In this document: in pieces, positions 48,078-56,660 of the stretch
How the letters are laid out: every line of letters begins with the position of its first letter
Position numbering within the stretch: the first letter of the stretch is position 1
Made by a program: the position numbers and the translations under genes
The notes under the pieces: generated by a model
Told to the model about the DNA's origin: nothing
The model's input: only the letters and a program-made list of their open reading frames with translations
The model's database searches: none
Origin: an uncultured Clostridia bacterium
Lineage (GTDB): Bacteria > Bacillota > Clostridia > Lachnospirales > Lachnospiraceae
Direction of reading: 5' to 3'
Length of the DNA: 64,000 bases
NCBI GenBank assembly: GCA_947174885.1
Contig: CAMWKO010000003.1
Span: 60,659-124,658 of the forward strand

Positions 48078-48590
48078 TTAAACAATGTTATTAAGTTTAG
48101 TGATTATGTATCTAATATTTTTAATAAGAGAAGAATATTCCTCATGGGTTAATTCCAATCTAGGAGAGGTAGTACTATGGACTGTTTCATTACGTAGTCT
48201 AAGTAAAGTTCTAATAGAATTTTCATCTTTTTCTGATATAAAATTATTTTGTGATAAATATTGTATTAGTTTTGAGGGCGATGAAGGAGTGTTGTCTGGA
48301 GATAATTGAATCATCAGTCCTTCAAGCTCTTTCCATAAACTAACGAGTTCATAACCATTTTGAGAATCATTTTTTACAGGATGGAATGCCCTTCTTTTTA
48401 AAGTAACATTTTTGAGCATTATGCCGTAGAAGGAAACAAATAAACCAATCATAATAAACGAAAGAGCCAACATATTCATTGGTTCAGTAGAAAAACTGCG
48501 TTCTAGTTCTTGAAAGAATAGCAAAAAAATTCCAAGCATACTATACACGAGTCCTAGACTTGCAAGCATGTTATAAAAACGTTTCCTCAC
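48078..48590 (-). CDS. Two-helix membrane protein with a HEPN-like C-terminal region
   Basis: A 170-residue protein. Two membrane helices occupy about residues 8-27 (LASLGLVYSMLGIFLLFF) and 42-60. The cytoplasmic helical region (75-170) contains LLRLRNETVHS, an R-x4-H arrangement like that of HEPN ribonucleases and of the related DUF4145-type domains. Function is not known; the HEPN reading is an inference from one motif and the helical context. The start overlaps the beginning of the divergent broken gene at 48,596. Confidence 0.55.
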   Translation of the reverse strand: MRKRFYNMLASLGLVYSMLGIFLLFFQELERSFSTEPMNMLALSFIMIGLFVSFYGIMLKNVTLKRRAFHPVKNDSQNGYELVSLWKELEGLMIQLSPDNTPSSPSKLIQYLSQNNFISEKDENSIRTLLRLRNETVHSTTSPRLELTHEEYSSLIKNIRYIITKLNNIV

Positions 48591-48595
48591 TATGC

Positions 48596-49757
48596 GACAA
48601 TGCCAATAGTATAGAAAAAATTACAGATTGCTATCGAGTGACTTTCAAAGGAGAAAATCTTCGAGAAATAGAATTGATGTATTTTTTACGTTCGGGTTGG
48701 GATTGGGATATTTACAGCAAGAATGAAGGCATTATTGCTTCTTATTTGGTTAAGTATAGTGAAGTATATAGAATGATAATTTTATCGCGGGATATGCTAA
48801 ATCAGGTGGAGGCAAGTTATGGATACTATACAGTTCCTAAAGCTGTAAAAGAAAAGATTTTCTATAAAATTCAGAAGAAAGAAAAAGAGTTTCAAGAAAA
48901 ACAGATGAATTGTATACCAATATGTTACTTACAAAAAGAGTAAAATCAAAATGGTCTAATGAGTACCAATTATTTGAATTGATAAAAAGTCATAATTTTA
49001 ATACCAAGTACCAATATCATTGTGAATGGTTGGGGCAACAGAGTCTAGATATATATATTGAAACAGAGAGAATAGGTATAGAATATCAAGGAGAGCAACA
49101 TTATAAACCTATAGACATTTGGGGTGGAGAAGAAGCCCTTAAAGAAAATCAGAAAAGGGATTTAAAGAAGAAAAAGCTATGTGCAGTAAATAATGTACAT
49201 TTATTAGAGTGGTCGTATCAAGTTCCGGTGAATGATGAAAATGTAGTACAATTTATGAGAGAAAATAATATTGCATTTGCCGAAAAAGACGAGAGTAATG
49301 AAATATGTAAGATATGTAATGAAATGGCACCTATAGAAGAAAGGAAGACAATATGCAAGAAAGAAAAGCCAAGGTTATTAAAAACTATATTGTGCAGTAT
49401 GATTTGCAAGGAGATTATATTGAACGATTTACAAATATTGGAGATGCGGCAAAAAAGATTGGAGTGAGTAACACGAGTATCTCCAAAGTATTGCGAGGGG
49501 AAAGAAATAGTGCGGCTAATTATGTTTGGAAAAAGTATAATGCTGATGAAAGAATACCAGAAAAAATAGAGGTATTATTTGATGCGACAAAAACTAATCC
49601 GGGGATTTCTAAAAAGATAGGGAAAATAGACAAGTCAGGAAATATAATAGAGCAATATGACTCTATTTCAGAGGCGGCACGAATAACAGGTGTTTCAATT
49701 CGTCATATTCAAAATGAATTGTCAAAAACAAACTCAATAGAATGGAAATATCTATAA
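48596..49757 (+). pseudogene. Broken nuclease-like gene with C-terminal NUMOD1 repeats
   Basis: Three overlapping frames read as one protein. Frame one (to 48,943) starts near NSIEKITDCYRVTFKGENL. Frame two (48,910-49,467) carries a restriction-endonuclease-like core: WLGQQSLDIYIETERIGIEY followed by QGEQHYKPIDI, with D-x(n)-E-x-Q spacing. Frame three (49,353-49,757) has two NUMOD1-type DNA-binding repeats (QYDLQGDYIERFTNIGDAAK and IEQYDSISEAARITGV). Shifts lie near 48,915 and 49,360. Either two frameshifts have inactivated it or the third frame is a separate gene. Confidence 0.6.
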
Positions 49758-49982
49758 ATGGTAAAATAGCAAAGGATTATAAATTGAGAATACTCTAATA
49801 AAATTAAAGAATTTTTAAGTATGAGTAATGGATGAGAGAACTTCTCCTGATAGGCATGGGTATATGAGTTTATTATGAAAAATGGGGAGATGTTTATTGC
49901 AAGAAATTTATAAGTGAATAAAAGATGACACTATATATAGTACTTGCATACAAGAATGTTAGTAAAAAGACACAAAATATAG

Positions 49983-50011
49983 TTGACAAGAATGATTGTT
50001 TGTACTATAGT
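49983..50011 (+). promoter_or_regulatory. Strong sigma-70 promoter
   Basis: TTGACA (49,983-49,988) and TATAGT (50,006-50,011) are spaced 17 bp. It drives the short unit ending at 50,103. Confidence 0.8.
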
Positions 50012-50017
50012 AGCAAA

Positions 50018-50103
50018 TATAATCAAGAAACATCCAGTTTTTACAAAAGATAAGTTTAGGAAATGTTTAATTATCGCTGTAAATACAACTGGATGTTTTT
50101 TTT
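50018..50103 (+). ncRNA. Small RNA or attenuator leader ended by an intrinsic terminator
   Basis: From the predicted start near 50,018, the transcript meets aacatccagtt (50,029-50,039), which pairs perfectly with aactggatgtt (50,087-50,097) and is followed by eight T residues. The loop is 47 nt. An AGGAA-ATG at 50,063 opens a frame that passes through the terminator arm and continues to 50,299. Both an 85-nt sRNA and a translation-dependent attenuator of the next gene are possible. Confidence 0.55.
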
Positions 50104-50137
50104 AGTATACAAATATTACAGAAAGAAGGTGAATTTA

Positions 50138-50299
50138 TTGAAATACTGCGCCAACAATATCGTATGTTTGCAAGATGGAAGAACTGTCTTTATTTTGGAG
50201 GTCGATAATTCTAAGAAAAAATATTATGTGACAGATACAGAGGGAGAAGGCTCATATTTTCAAATTGATGAAAAAGATATTTTTATGTTTTTAACATAG
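50138..50299 (+). CDS. Small protein of unknown function
   Basis: A 53-residue protein, starting at TTG 50,138 (AAATACTGC follows) because GAAGGTGA lies 7 nt upstream. The same frame is open back to ATG 50,063, which would add 25 residues read through the terminator arm. The core reads NIVCLQDGRTVFILEVDNSK and ends DEKDIFMFLT, a compact beta-rich shape. Family unknown. It lies just before the TIR gene. Confidence 0.45.
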   Translation: MKYCANNIVCLQDGRTVFILEVDNSKKKYYVTDTEGEGSYFQIDEKDIFMFLT

Positions 50300-50373
50300 A
50301 TTTAATTGTAAAACTGTTTCAGTGAAATAATATCGAAGAATTTTGATAAAGTTGGAATAAGAGGAAAACATTT

Positions 50374-50889
50374 ATGAATAAGAAAATAAAGATTTTTATA
50401 AGTCATTCCGAAAAAGATAAAAAGTACGCAGAGGCTTTGGTGAATTTATTGACGAAAATTGGTGTTTTATCGGAATGCATATTTTGTTCATCAGTTCCAC
50501 CATATGGAGTAAAAATATCAAAAAATTTTATTTAAGATATTTGCGAACAATATGAAAAATATGATTTGAAAATGGTTTATCTTTTGTCAAAAAATTTCTA
50601 TAATAGCCCTGTTTCTTTGAATGAAATAGGTGCTGCGTGGATTAAGGGATTTGATTTTTCTGATATATATGGGGTAATTGATTCCAAAGCAATAGCGATA
50701 AAATTGGATGATGAAAGATTAAAGATACAAACGGGTTTAGATGATCTAAAAAATGATATATGCACTTTTTTGAATATATCCGAACTTGTGGAATGGAAGC
50801 AAGCAAGAGATAATTGCATTGACAATATGAATAAGGTTAAAAAAGATTTTGAAAGGAAACCAGCAATAATAATGGGAAGTCCAATATAA
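50374..50889 (+). pseudogene. TIR-domain gene with premature stop
   Basis: AGAGGAAAACATTT precedes ATG 50,374. The frame reads KIKIFISHSEKDKKYAEALV, then GVLSECIFCSS, a TAA stop at codon 54 (50,533-50,535), then continues MVYLLSKNFYNSPVSLNEIG, with the glutamate in SLNEIGAAW that is the expected TIR NADase catalytic position. The C-terminal 60 residues are helical. It is a small stand-alone TIR protein like those used in anti-phage NAD depletion. The single stop would abolish it unless suppressed or restarted downstream. Confidence 0.8.
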
Positions 50890-51022
50890 AAATATGATTG
50901 ATTCTAAAAGCGGCTGAAGGCTTCTACATTAGAGAAGACAAAATAATCATTGGAAATTCTATTTTGTTGATTAGAGTGGTGAAGAGCAATGAATTGATAT
51001 TTTCCTTGTTAATGTTCTATAT

Positions 51023-51038
51023 ATGGTGCTAGCACCAT
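51023..51038. promoter_or_regulatory. Palindromic site 1, ATGGTGCTAGCACCAT
   Basis: A perfect 16-bp palindrome 33 bp before the start of the small gene at 51,071. An identical core recurs at 51,402. It looks like an operator or recombination site. Confidence 0.7.
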
Positions 51039-51070
51039 GTATAATAAAAATAATTGAATGGAGATATGAA

Positions 51071-51373
51071 ATGGATAGTGTGGATAGAAGGCAAAATGAG
51101 ATAAATAAGTTAGCGAAAGATATTATTAATATTCAAAAAGAAAAAGCTAAGGTGTTTGAATTGTTGTGTCAAGGAAATATGCAAAAACTAGAGGATTATT
51201 TGGAAGGAGAATTAACGGAAAATCACTGTATAGGAAAAATGATAAATAATATGTTTAGTCAACCTCCGGCTACAATAGAAGAAAGTGCAAATAATGCGTT
51301 GCACTTTTTGGAGAATTTAGAGAGGGAAAAAGAATTAGAATTATCTAAAGAAAAATCAAAGAGCAACATATAA
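51071..51373 (+). CDS. Small helical protein of unknown function between twin palindromes
   Basis: A 100-residue highly charged protein, predicted helical or coiled-coil throughout (RRQNEINKLAKDIINIQKEK near the start, LENLEREKELELSKEKSK at the end). ATG 51071 is chosen because TGGAGATATGAA lies just before it and the upstream in-frame extension to 51,023 runs through the palindrome. Family unknown. Two copies of the same palindrome bracket the gene, so it may regulate itself or be a mobile cassette. Confidence 0.55.
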   Translation: MDSVDRRQNEINKLAKDIINIQKEKAKVFELLCQGNMQKLEDYLEGELTENHCIGKMINNMFSQPPATIEESANNALHFLENLEREKELELSKEKSKSNI

Positions 51374-51398
51374 ATTTGGTATTTTACTTACATATGAT

Positions 51399-51420
51399 TA
51401 CATGGTGCTAGCACCATGTA
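51399..51420. promoter_or_regulatory. Palindromic site 2, 22-bp perfect palindrome
   Basis: tacatggtgctagcaccatg plus ta is a perfect 22-bp palindrome whose 16-bp core equals site 1. It lies 26 bp after the stop of the small gene. Confidence 0.75.
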
Positions 51421-51447
51421 AAATTGGTAGTTAAGGAGAAATATTCG

Positions 51448-51465
51448 TGATACCCGTATGATACC
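51448..51465. repeat. Paired TGATACC motif, site 2
   Basis: tgatacccgtatgatacc keeps the same 11-bp spacing as site 1 at 48,056. It lies between the small-gene palindromes and the defence cassettes. Confidence 0.6.
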
Positions 51466-51566
51466 TGTTTGGTTTTAAACTGTAAATAAGGCGTAAAATA
51501 TGGATATTATGGATATAAAAATCCTTAAAAAGCAATCAGATATTTAATAATTATGTTATAGTTATA

Positions 51567-51683
51567 GGGAGCTTGAATAGTACGGGAGTATATGGATTAT
51601 TTTATATGGCAGGTAGTCTATATGATTATCTGTTGTCTTTGCATTTGTGTTTATTGGTTAAAAATGGTGAGATTTTGTTGCCA
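51567..51683 (+). repeat. Cassette leader repeat D (upstream of the OLD-like gene)
   Basis: From agggagcttgaatagtacgg through ttattttatatggcaggt to ttttgttgcca, this stretch matches the right half of the element before the SIR2 gene (53,743-53,846), with shared blocks agtacg, ttattttatatggcaggt, tctata and ttttgttgcca. It ends 29 bp before the gene start, so it may hold the promoter. Confidence 0.7.
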
Positions 51684-51712
51684 TATATAAAATATACTGA
51701 GGATGGTGTAAA

Positions 51713-53557
51713 ATGATGGAATATCCCTATGTATGTAAGTTACAGGTAAATAGCGTTTTTGATAGCGAAATAGAGATTACTTTATACTCTGAAGTAACTA
51801 TTTTCGTTGGGCCAAATGGGAGTGGAAAAACTCAAACATTAAAGAAAATGAGAGATCATTTTAAGGAAAAATTAGGATCAAGTAAAGTTAGATATTTGTC
51901 ATCAAATAGACTTGGAGAAATGGAACAATACAGATCAAGAATCGATCAATATTTTAGGTCTCCTGATGATTATAAAGTAGGTGACCGCAAAACAAAAGAG
52001 GCAAGACATGAAATTGAAACCATATCGGGTGATTTTTTTGCAATGGATGATAAGAAGGATGTTTATATCAAAGTTGCAGAGAGATTATCAGTTTTGTTTG
52101 GAAGGCAGATATATCTTAGATGGGATGCAGGGAGTATGAAAGTCTTTTTTGAAAAGACCGATAACCAGAAAGAATACTCTGTTGCAGTAGAAGCGAGTGG
52201 GCTAGTAAATATTATATCAATTTTGGCTGCAATATTTGATGACTATGTGCAGATTTTACTTGTTGACGAACCGGAAGTGTCGTTGCATCCGCAATTACAA
52301 TCATATTTGCTAAGAGAAATAAAAAATGCGGCTAAATTGTATGATAAGACAATTATATTATCGACACACTCTGCAGAATTATTATCTTTTAGTAGTATTA
52401 ATGATTTTAGCAATTTAGTTTTCTTTGAAGAAAAGAAAGTTCCAGTTCAGATAAATCCAAATGTGCCAGAATTTCAAGGGAAAAAAATAAAAGATTTTTT
52501 GCTGAGAATGGGGCAGATATATAAAAATGGTTTTTTTGCAAAAAAAGTATTGCTTATAGAAGGAGCAAGTGACTTAATAATATGTCATTCTTTGATAAAT
52601 AAATTGGAGTTAAATATTGATGTAGCGGGCTCTCAAATTATTCCAGTTGATGGAAAAGGGCAGTTTCCTGTTATAACCAAATTATTTAGGATGGTAAATA
52701 AAGAGGTAGCTATATTAACGGATTTAGATGGATTTATTGATGACAACAGTATAGTTGATTTGTTCACAAATTTGCCAAAGGCAATAGAGTTGGCTAATAG
52801 TTGTGGAAGTGGCAATATTTTAGAAGTAATCAATAGTATAAAAACTAAAATAACGGCGTTGGTAAAAAAACATAAAGATGATATGGAAGATATTTATAAA
52901 ATTCATCCTTATTGGATTAATAAAAAAGAAGATGAGGATGAATTGAAGATTGCAAAAAGATCTTTGATTGGACAGCTTTTTAGTATATCTGATATTGAGA
53001 AATGGCCTGATTATCAAGAATGGAAAAGTATAAAATGTAGAATAGAAACAGTACTTTCGATATTAGAAAAGGTGGGATGTTTTGTTTTAAAAAAGGGGGC
53101 AATTGAAAGTTATTATAAATTTTCTCCTAATACTACATATAATGAAAAACCGTCAGCAGCTGCAGAAGAAATATCACATATAGACGAACATAGTATTTCC
53201 TTTGTAAATGATAGTTATAGCGATATAATAGTGGCTTTGCAGTATATAGCGACAACAAAAAGAGTTGATGAAAGTTTTGCAGTAAAAAAGGAATTATTAA
53301 GTGAATTGGCATTAGCTCTTGGAATATTACAACAAGATACTACAGAGAAAGATATACGTGCAGCTATTAAACAAGCAAAGGGCAATGCAGTTTCATTATT
53401 TGAGTATCATATTATAAATTTGGATAAAAAACTAGGATTAAAGGTGGATTTAAAATCAAAAATAATAGAAGTGAAGGGATTTCCGTTAACGATTTTTGTT
53501 GGTCAGAATGTTAACGATAAAATAAATGAAGTTATTAAGGGTAAGAGTGTTGAATAA
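51713..53557 (+). CDS. OLD-like ATPase with TOPRIM domain, defence-type
   Basis: A 614-residue protein. The SMC/RecF-like ATPase has Walker A VGPNGSGKT (residues 32-40), a signature-like EASGLVNIISIL (160-171), Walker B ILLVDEPEVSLHP (181-193) and H-loop STHS (217-220). A TOPRIM nuclease fold follows: VLLIEGASD (glutamate near 283) and ILTDLDGF (334-341). This is the OLD-family layout used in Gabija GajA, retron and Paris-type defence. A 270-residue C-terminal region is unassigned. TGAGGATGGTG precedes the ATG. The next gene encodes a nuclease-SIR2 fusion. Confidence 0.82.
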   Translation: MMEYPYVCKLQVNSVFDSEIEITLYSEVTIFVGPNGSGKTQTLKKMRDHFKEKLGSSKVRYLSSNRLGEMEQYRSRIDQYFRSPDDYKVGDRKTKEARHEIETISGDFFAMDDKKDVYIKVAERLSVLFGRQIYLRWDAGSMKVFFEKTDNQKEYSVAVEASGLVNIISILAAIFDDYVQILLVDEPEVSLHPQLQSYLLREIKNAAKLYDKTIILSTHSAELLSFSSINDFSNLVFFEEKKVPVQINPNVPEFQGKKIKDFLLRMGQIYKNGFFAKKVLLIEGASDLIICHSLINKLELNIDVAGSQIIPVDGKGQFPVITKLFRMVNKEVAILTDLDGFIDDNSIVDLFTNLPKAIELANSCGSGNILEVINSIKTKITALVKKHKDDMEDIYKIHPYWINKKEDEDELKIAKRSLIGQLFSISDIEKWPDYQEWKSIKCRIETVLSILEKVGCFVLKKGAIESYYKFSPNTTYNEKPSAAAEEISHIDEHSISFVNDSYSDIIVALQYIATTKRVDESFAVKKELLSELALALGILQQDTTEKDIRAAIKQAKGNAVSLFEYHIINLDKKLGLKVDLKSKIIEVKGFPLTIFVGQNVNDKINEVIKGKSVE

Positions 53558-53620
53558 ATTTGTTGTATATATAGAAAAAAATGAGTTGCTAATTTGTGCA
53601 TAGTTGCTATAATATGGTAG

Positions 53621-53846
53621 TGGCAACATTTTGACAACAGAAAATAGGCAAGTCAGAATAGATGATGTAATTGAAGTAAAAACAGGCGTGTATTTACACA
53701 AAACTTAAACAAATGAAGTTAAGAACAAAAAGGAACACGCCTAGTTCGAGTAGTACGAGAGTGCATTATTTATTTTATATGGCAGGTGCTCTATAGGATT
53801 GTCGGTTGTATTTTAAATAATACACATTATGGTTATTTTGTTGCCA
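53621..53846. repeat. Intergenic cassette repeat A (between OLD-like and SIR2 genes)
   Basis: A 226-bp element bounded by tggcaac (53,621) and gttgcca (53,840-53,846). Left half: gatgtaattgaagt, then the stem aggcgtgt...acacgcct (53,684-53,742) enclosing a second hairpin aactt/aagtt. Right half: the leader block also seen at 51,567. The left half recurs after the SIR2 gene (55,420) and, more diverged, at 56,661. Confidence 0.8.
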
Positions 53847-53907
53847 ACGACTATATTGTTTGAAAACATGTGATAAAACATTGCATAATATATTTTTGAG
53901 GATAGAG

Positions 53908-55389
53908 ATGGATATTAGAGAAACTTTAATTGAAATTGCGAATTCAGAAACAAATAGATACTCATATGTAGCGATTGAGAAACTTATCTCAGTTATGATG
54001 AGAGATTATTTAGAATCTCAGAATAAAAGTCTTTTAGTAGAAAATGAAAGTATACATGGGATATCGGATATGTTATTGCCAGATGGTATAGATAATGAAT
54101 CTGGATGTATTGCAGTTGAAATTAAGATGTATAGACATATACAGATGAGTTTGAGAGTGATATATGATACAATTGGGCGATTTTCAATGAATAGAGGGGA
54201 AATTAATAAACTCCTGTTGATTGTTGTAAATGATTTACCTGATGGAATAAGAACGAGAATTGAAGAAAAAAAGAAACAACTCAATTTTGAATTGTTTCTT
54301 TGGGATATTAATAACCTAGTTCAAATTTTTAGTCATAATGAAAATCTATTTGCTGAAACATGCAATAATCTAAATGCGGTATTGTTGAGAGATACGATTA
54401 ATAGTGGTATTTTAAGAAATAGCAGTACATATTTGGAAAAGCGAAAAAAATATATAGAACAACTTCGTTTACAATATGAAAATGATAATATAGTACTTTT
54501 TCTTGGAGCAGGAGCATCAAAGGAAGCAAAGATAGCAACATGGGATACGTTAATTTCCGAATTGTTTGTTGCATTGATTGATAAACAGTTAAATGCAAAT
54601 CATATTCAGATAGAAAAGAAGGATAAGAAAAGAATAATAAAAGAAGTTATAAATCAAAATGGAAATTCTCCTTTGTTGCAAACAAGATTTCTAAGAAATG
54701 GATTTGAAGATGATTTTGAAGAGTTGGTAAGAGAGATTCTATATCAAAATGTTGTTGATTCTTCAGATTTATTGGAAGAAATAGGGCAATTATGTATACC
54801 AAATAGAGGGAAGTTAGGTATTCGTGCAATTGTCAACTATAATTTTGATGATTTAGTTGAAAAGAATTTAAAAAGATTAAGAGTAAAATACCACTCAATT
54901 TATGGTGAGGGAATGATTCCAGATACAGAAGAGTTGGGGATATATCATGTTCATGGCTTTTTGCCACAAGAAAAAGAAAATTATGATAATTTAACAAAGT
55001 CATTGTTGGTTTTTTCAGAAGAAGGATATCATAAGTTAATGTTAGAACCATATAATTGGGCAAACATTAGCCAATTAAATTATATGATTAATAATACTTG
55101 TTTATTTATAGGATTGTCTATGACAGATCCTAATATGCGAAGATTGTTAGAAATAGCGGCGCAGAAAAGAATCGATAATGATGGAGAGTGCCAACATTAT
55201 GCTATTATGCGAAGGTTTGAGATAAGGGAATCCGAAGGTGTGGATTCAATTAAAAGCTTTGAAAGGGTAAATGAAACATTGCAAGAGTCTTTTTTCAAGG
55301 AGTTAGGTGTAAATGTAATATGGATTGATAAATTTAGCGAAATTCCAATTTTGCTGAAACAAATCAAAGGAAATTATGAAAATTATTGA
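53908..55389 (+). CDS. PD-(D/E)xK nuclease-SIR2 fusion protein, defence-type
   Basis: A 493-residue protein. N-terminal domain (1-160) has restriction-endonuclease-like marks: GISD (D54) and VEIK (E71, K73). The SIR2 domain (about 190-430) has FLGAGAS (198-204), NYNFDDLVE (310-318), YHVHGF (346-351; candidate catalytic histidines) and GLSMTDPNMRRLL (402-414), the pattern of defence SIR2 proteins that break down NAD+. ATG 53908 is chosen because TTGAGGATAGAG precedes it; a TTG at 53,860 is less likely. Nuclease plus SIR2 in one chain suggests DNA sensing coupled to NAD depletion; that is inferred. Confidence 0.82.
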   Translation: MDIRETLIEIANSETNRYSYVAIEKLISVMMRDYLESQNKSLLVENESIHGISDMLLPDGIDNESGCIAVEIKMYRHIQMSLRVIYDTIGRFSMNRGEINKLLLIVVNDLPDGIRTRIEEKKKQLNFELFLWDINNLVQIFSHNENLFAETCNNLNAVLLRDTINSGILRNSSTYLEKRKKYIEQLRLQYENDNIVLFLGAGASKEAKIATWDTLISELFVALIDKQLNANHIQIEKKDKKRIIKEVINQNGNSPLLQTRFLRNGFEDDFEELVREILYQNVVDSSDLLEEIGQLCIPNRGKLGIRAIVNYNFDDLVEKNLKRLRVKYHSIYGEGMIPDTEELGIYHVHGFLPQEKENYDNLTKSLLVFSEEGYHKLMLEPYNWANISQLNYMINNTCLFIGLSMTDPNMRRLLEIAAQKRIDNDGECQHYAIMRRFEIRESEGVDSIKSFERVNETLQESFFKELGVNVIWIDKFSEIPILLKQIKGNYENY

Positions 55390-55419
55390 TATAGAATGTT
55401 GGTATGGTATCTTTATGCG

Positions 55420-55621
55420 TGGCAATATTTTGGCAACAGAAAATCATCAAACCATAATAAATGATGTAATTGAAGTTAAAATGGGCGTGTATTTGCATAA
55501 AACTTAAACAAATATAGTTAAGTACGGCGAAGAACACGCCGAGTTCGAGTGATGAAATGGGATTTTAGAGTATCAGCAATAACTATAAATTTTTATTTGA
55601 AAATAATAACTTATTGGCAAC
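55420..55621. repeat. Intergenic cassette repeat B (after the SIR2 gene)
   Basis: The left half matches repeat A closely: tggcaatattttggcaacag, gatgtaattgaagt, ggcgtgtattt, aaaacttaaacaaat and gaacacgcc, with the stem at 55,484-55,540. The right half differs from A and ends with ttattggcaac. It begins 31 bp after the SIR2 stop. Confidence 0.75.
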
Positions 55622-55643
55622 TAAGGAATGTAAGGAAGGAAAA

Positions 55644-56118
55644 ATGTTAGAACAAAATCGACTGATTCTATGGGGCTGGTATAGTCCGAAGATTGTAAGA
55701 AATAGGCTAATACCGGATATGGAAAAAATGTTCTACGATTTGGAGTGATGTTTTCGATTGCTTATGAGATATTTACAATAAATATGCGGTGAATAGCTTG
55801 AATTTTCACCATTCCTATGCAGAAAGTGATATACCAATAGGGCAAGAATACACACAAATAGCATTGATGGAGAATTATGAAATATTGCCAGCTTCAATTC
55901 AAAATTGCTATTCAAAAATCATATGTTTTTTTACTTGTAATCCTAAAATGCATCCTTCTGAATGTGCTATGCGTGGACACCATGAGAGCAGTTTGATACA
56001 ATTTGAACGAGGGATTCCACAAATGATTTATGATGAATTATTAGAGATATCAGAATTTCCTTTCAATCCAGATAAAAAGCAAATATGTTTTTTTAAAAAT
56101 AACGAACTCTATATTTAG
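55644..56118 (+). pseudogene. Decayed gene of unknown family
   Basis: AAGGAAGGAAAA precedes ATG 55,644 (LILWGWYSPKIVRNRL...). The frame stops at 55,748 after FYDLE; the coding signal continues in another frame as DVFDCL, a TGA at 55,765, then DIYNKYAVNSLNFHHSYAES and on to KQICFFKNNELYI with a stop at 56,118. One shift and one stop thus break a protein of about 158 residues. Family unknown. It occupies the cassette position after repeat B. Confidence 0.6.
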
Positions 56119-56224
56119 TACGGTTGTCATCAAAATACGGTTTATATTGTTTAATAGAAACAATTATATAGCTTCTTTTTCAGAATTGTGGTTATGTTGA
56201 AAATAGTATATTGTTGAGGAAAAT

Positions 56225-56449
56225 ATGGTATCCAAGAAAGATAAACGCAAAATAGTATATGAAGGAATAAATTATTATTGGTATGTGAGAATCAATGAGC
56301 ATGGTCATAGAGTGCATATTATATCCGATGACAAAAAAGTGCAGTTAGAATATCCTTTCCTAGATACAGAAATTCCTGTTACACCGCAGGATATTAAAAA
56401 CCATTTGAAAAAATATTTTGATAATATCTTATTAGGGAATACTTTTTGA
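56225..56449 (+). CDS. Small protein of unknown function
   Basis: A 74-residue basic protein beginning MVSKKDKRKIVYEGINYYWY and containing VRINEHGHRVHIISDDKK. It is beta-rich and soluble. TTGAGGAAAAT precedes the ATG. Family unknown. It lies between repeats B and C and may belong to the same cassette as the decayed gene before it. Confidence 0.55.
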   Translation: MVSKKDKRKIVYEGINYYWYVRINEHGHRVHIISDDKKVQLEYPFLDTEIPVTPQDIKNHLKKYFDNILLGNTF

Positions 56450-56660
56450 AAATAGAATCATGTATTTATGTGCTGACGTAATAAAGGTAGATAAGGAGAA
56501 AGACGGTGATTGACTAATATTGCGTTACGCTTTAACCATTCTAAAAGACTTATTTTGTAAAGATTATTAGACGAAAAATAGATTTGGACAATATTTTATA
56601 TCTCTATCTTCAAAAATGGGCGTTTGCTGAGTAACATTTTAATAATGGATTGTCAATTTT

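Noticed and set aside
53740..53760. tRNA-like T-loop (agttcgagt) in cassette repeats A and B
   Set aside because: No acceptor or anticodon arm can be built around it; resemblance is limited to a few bases.
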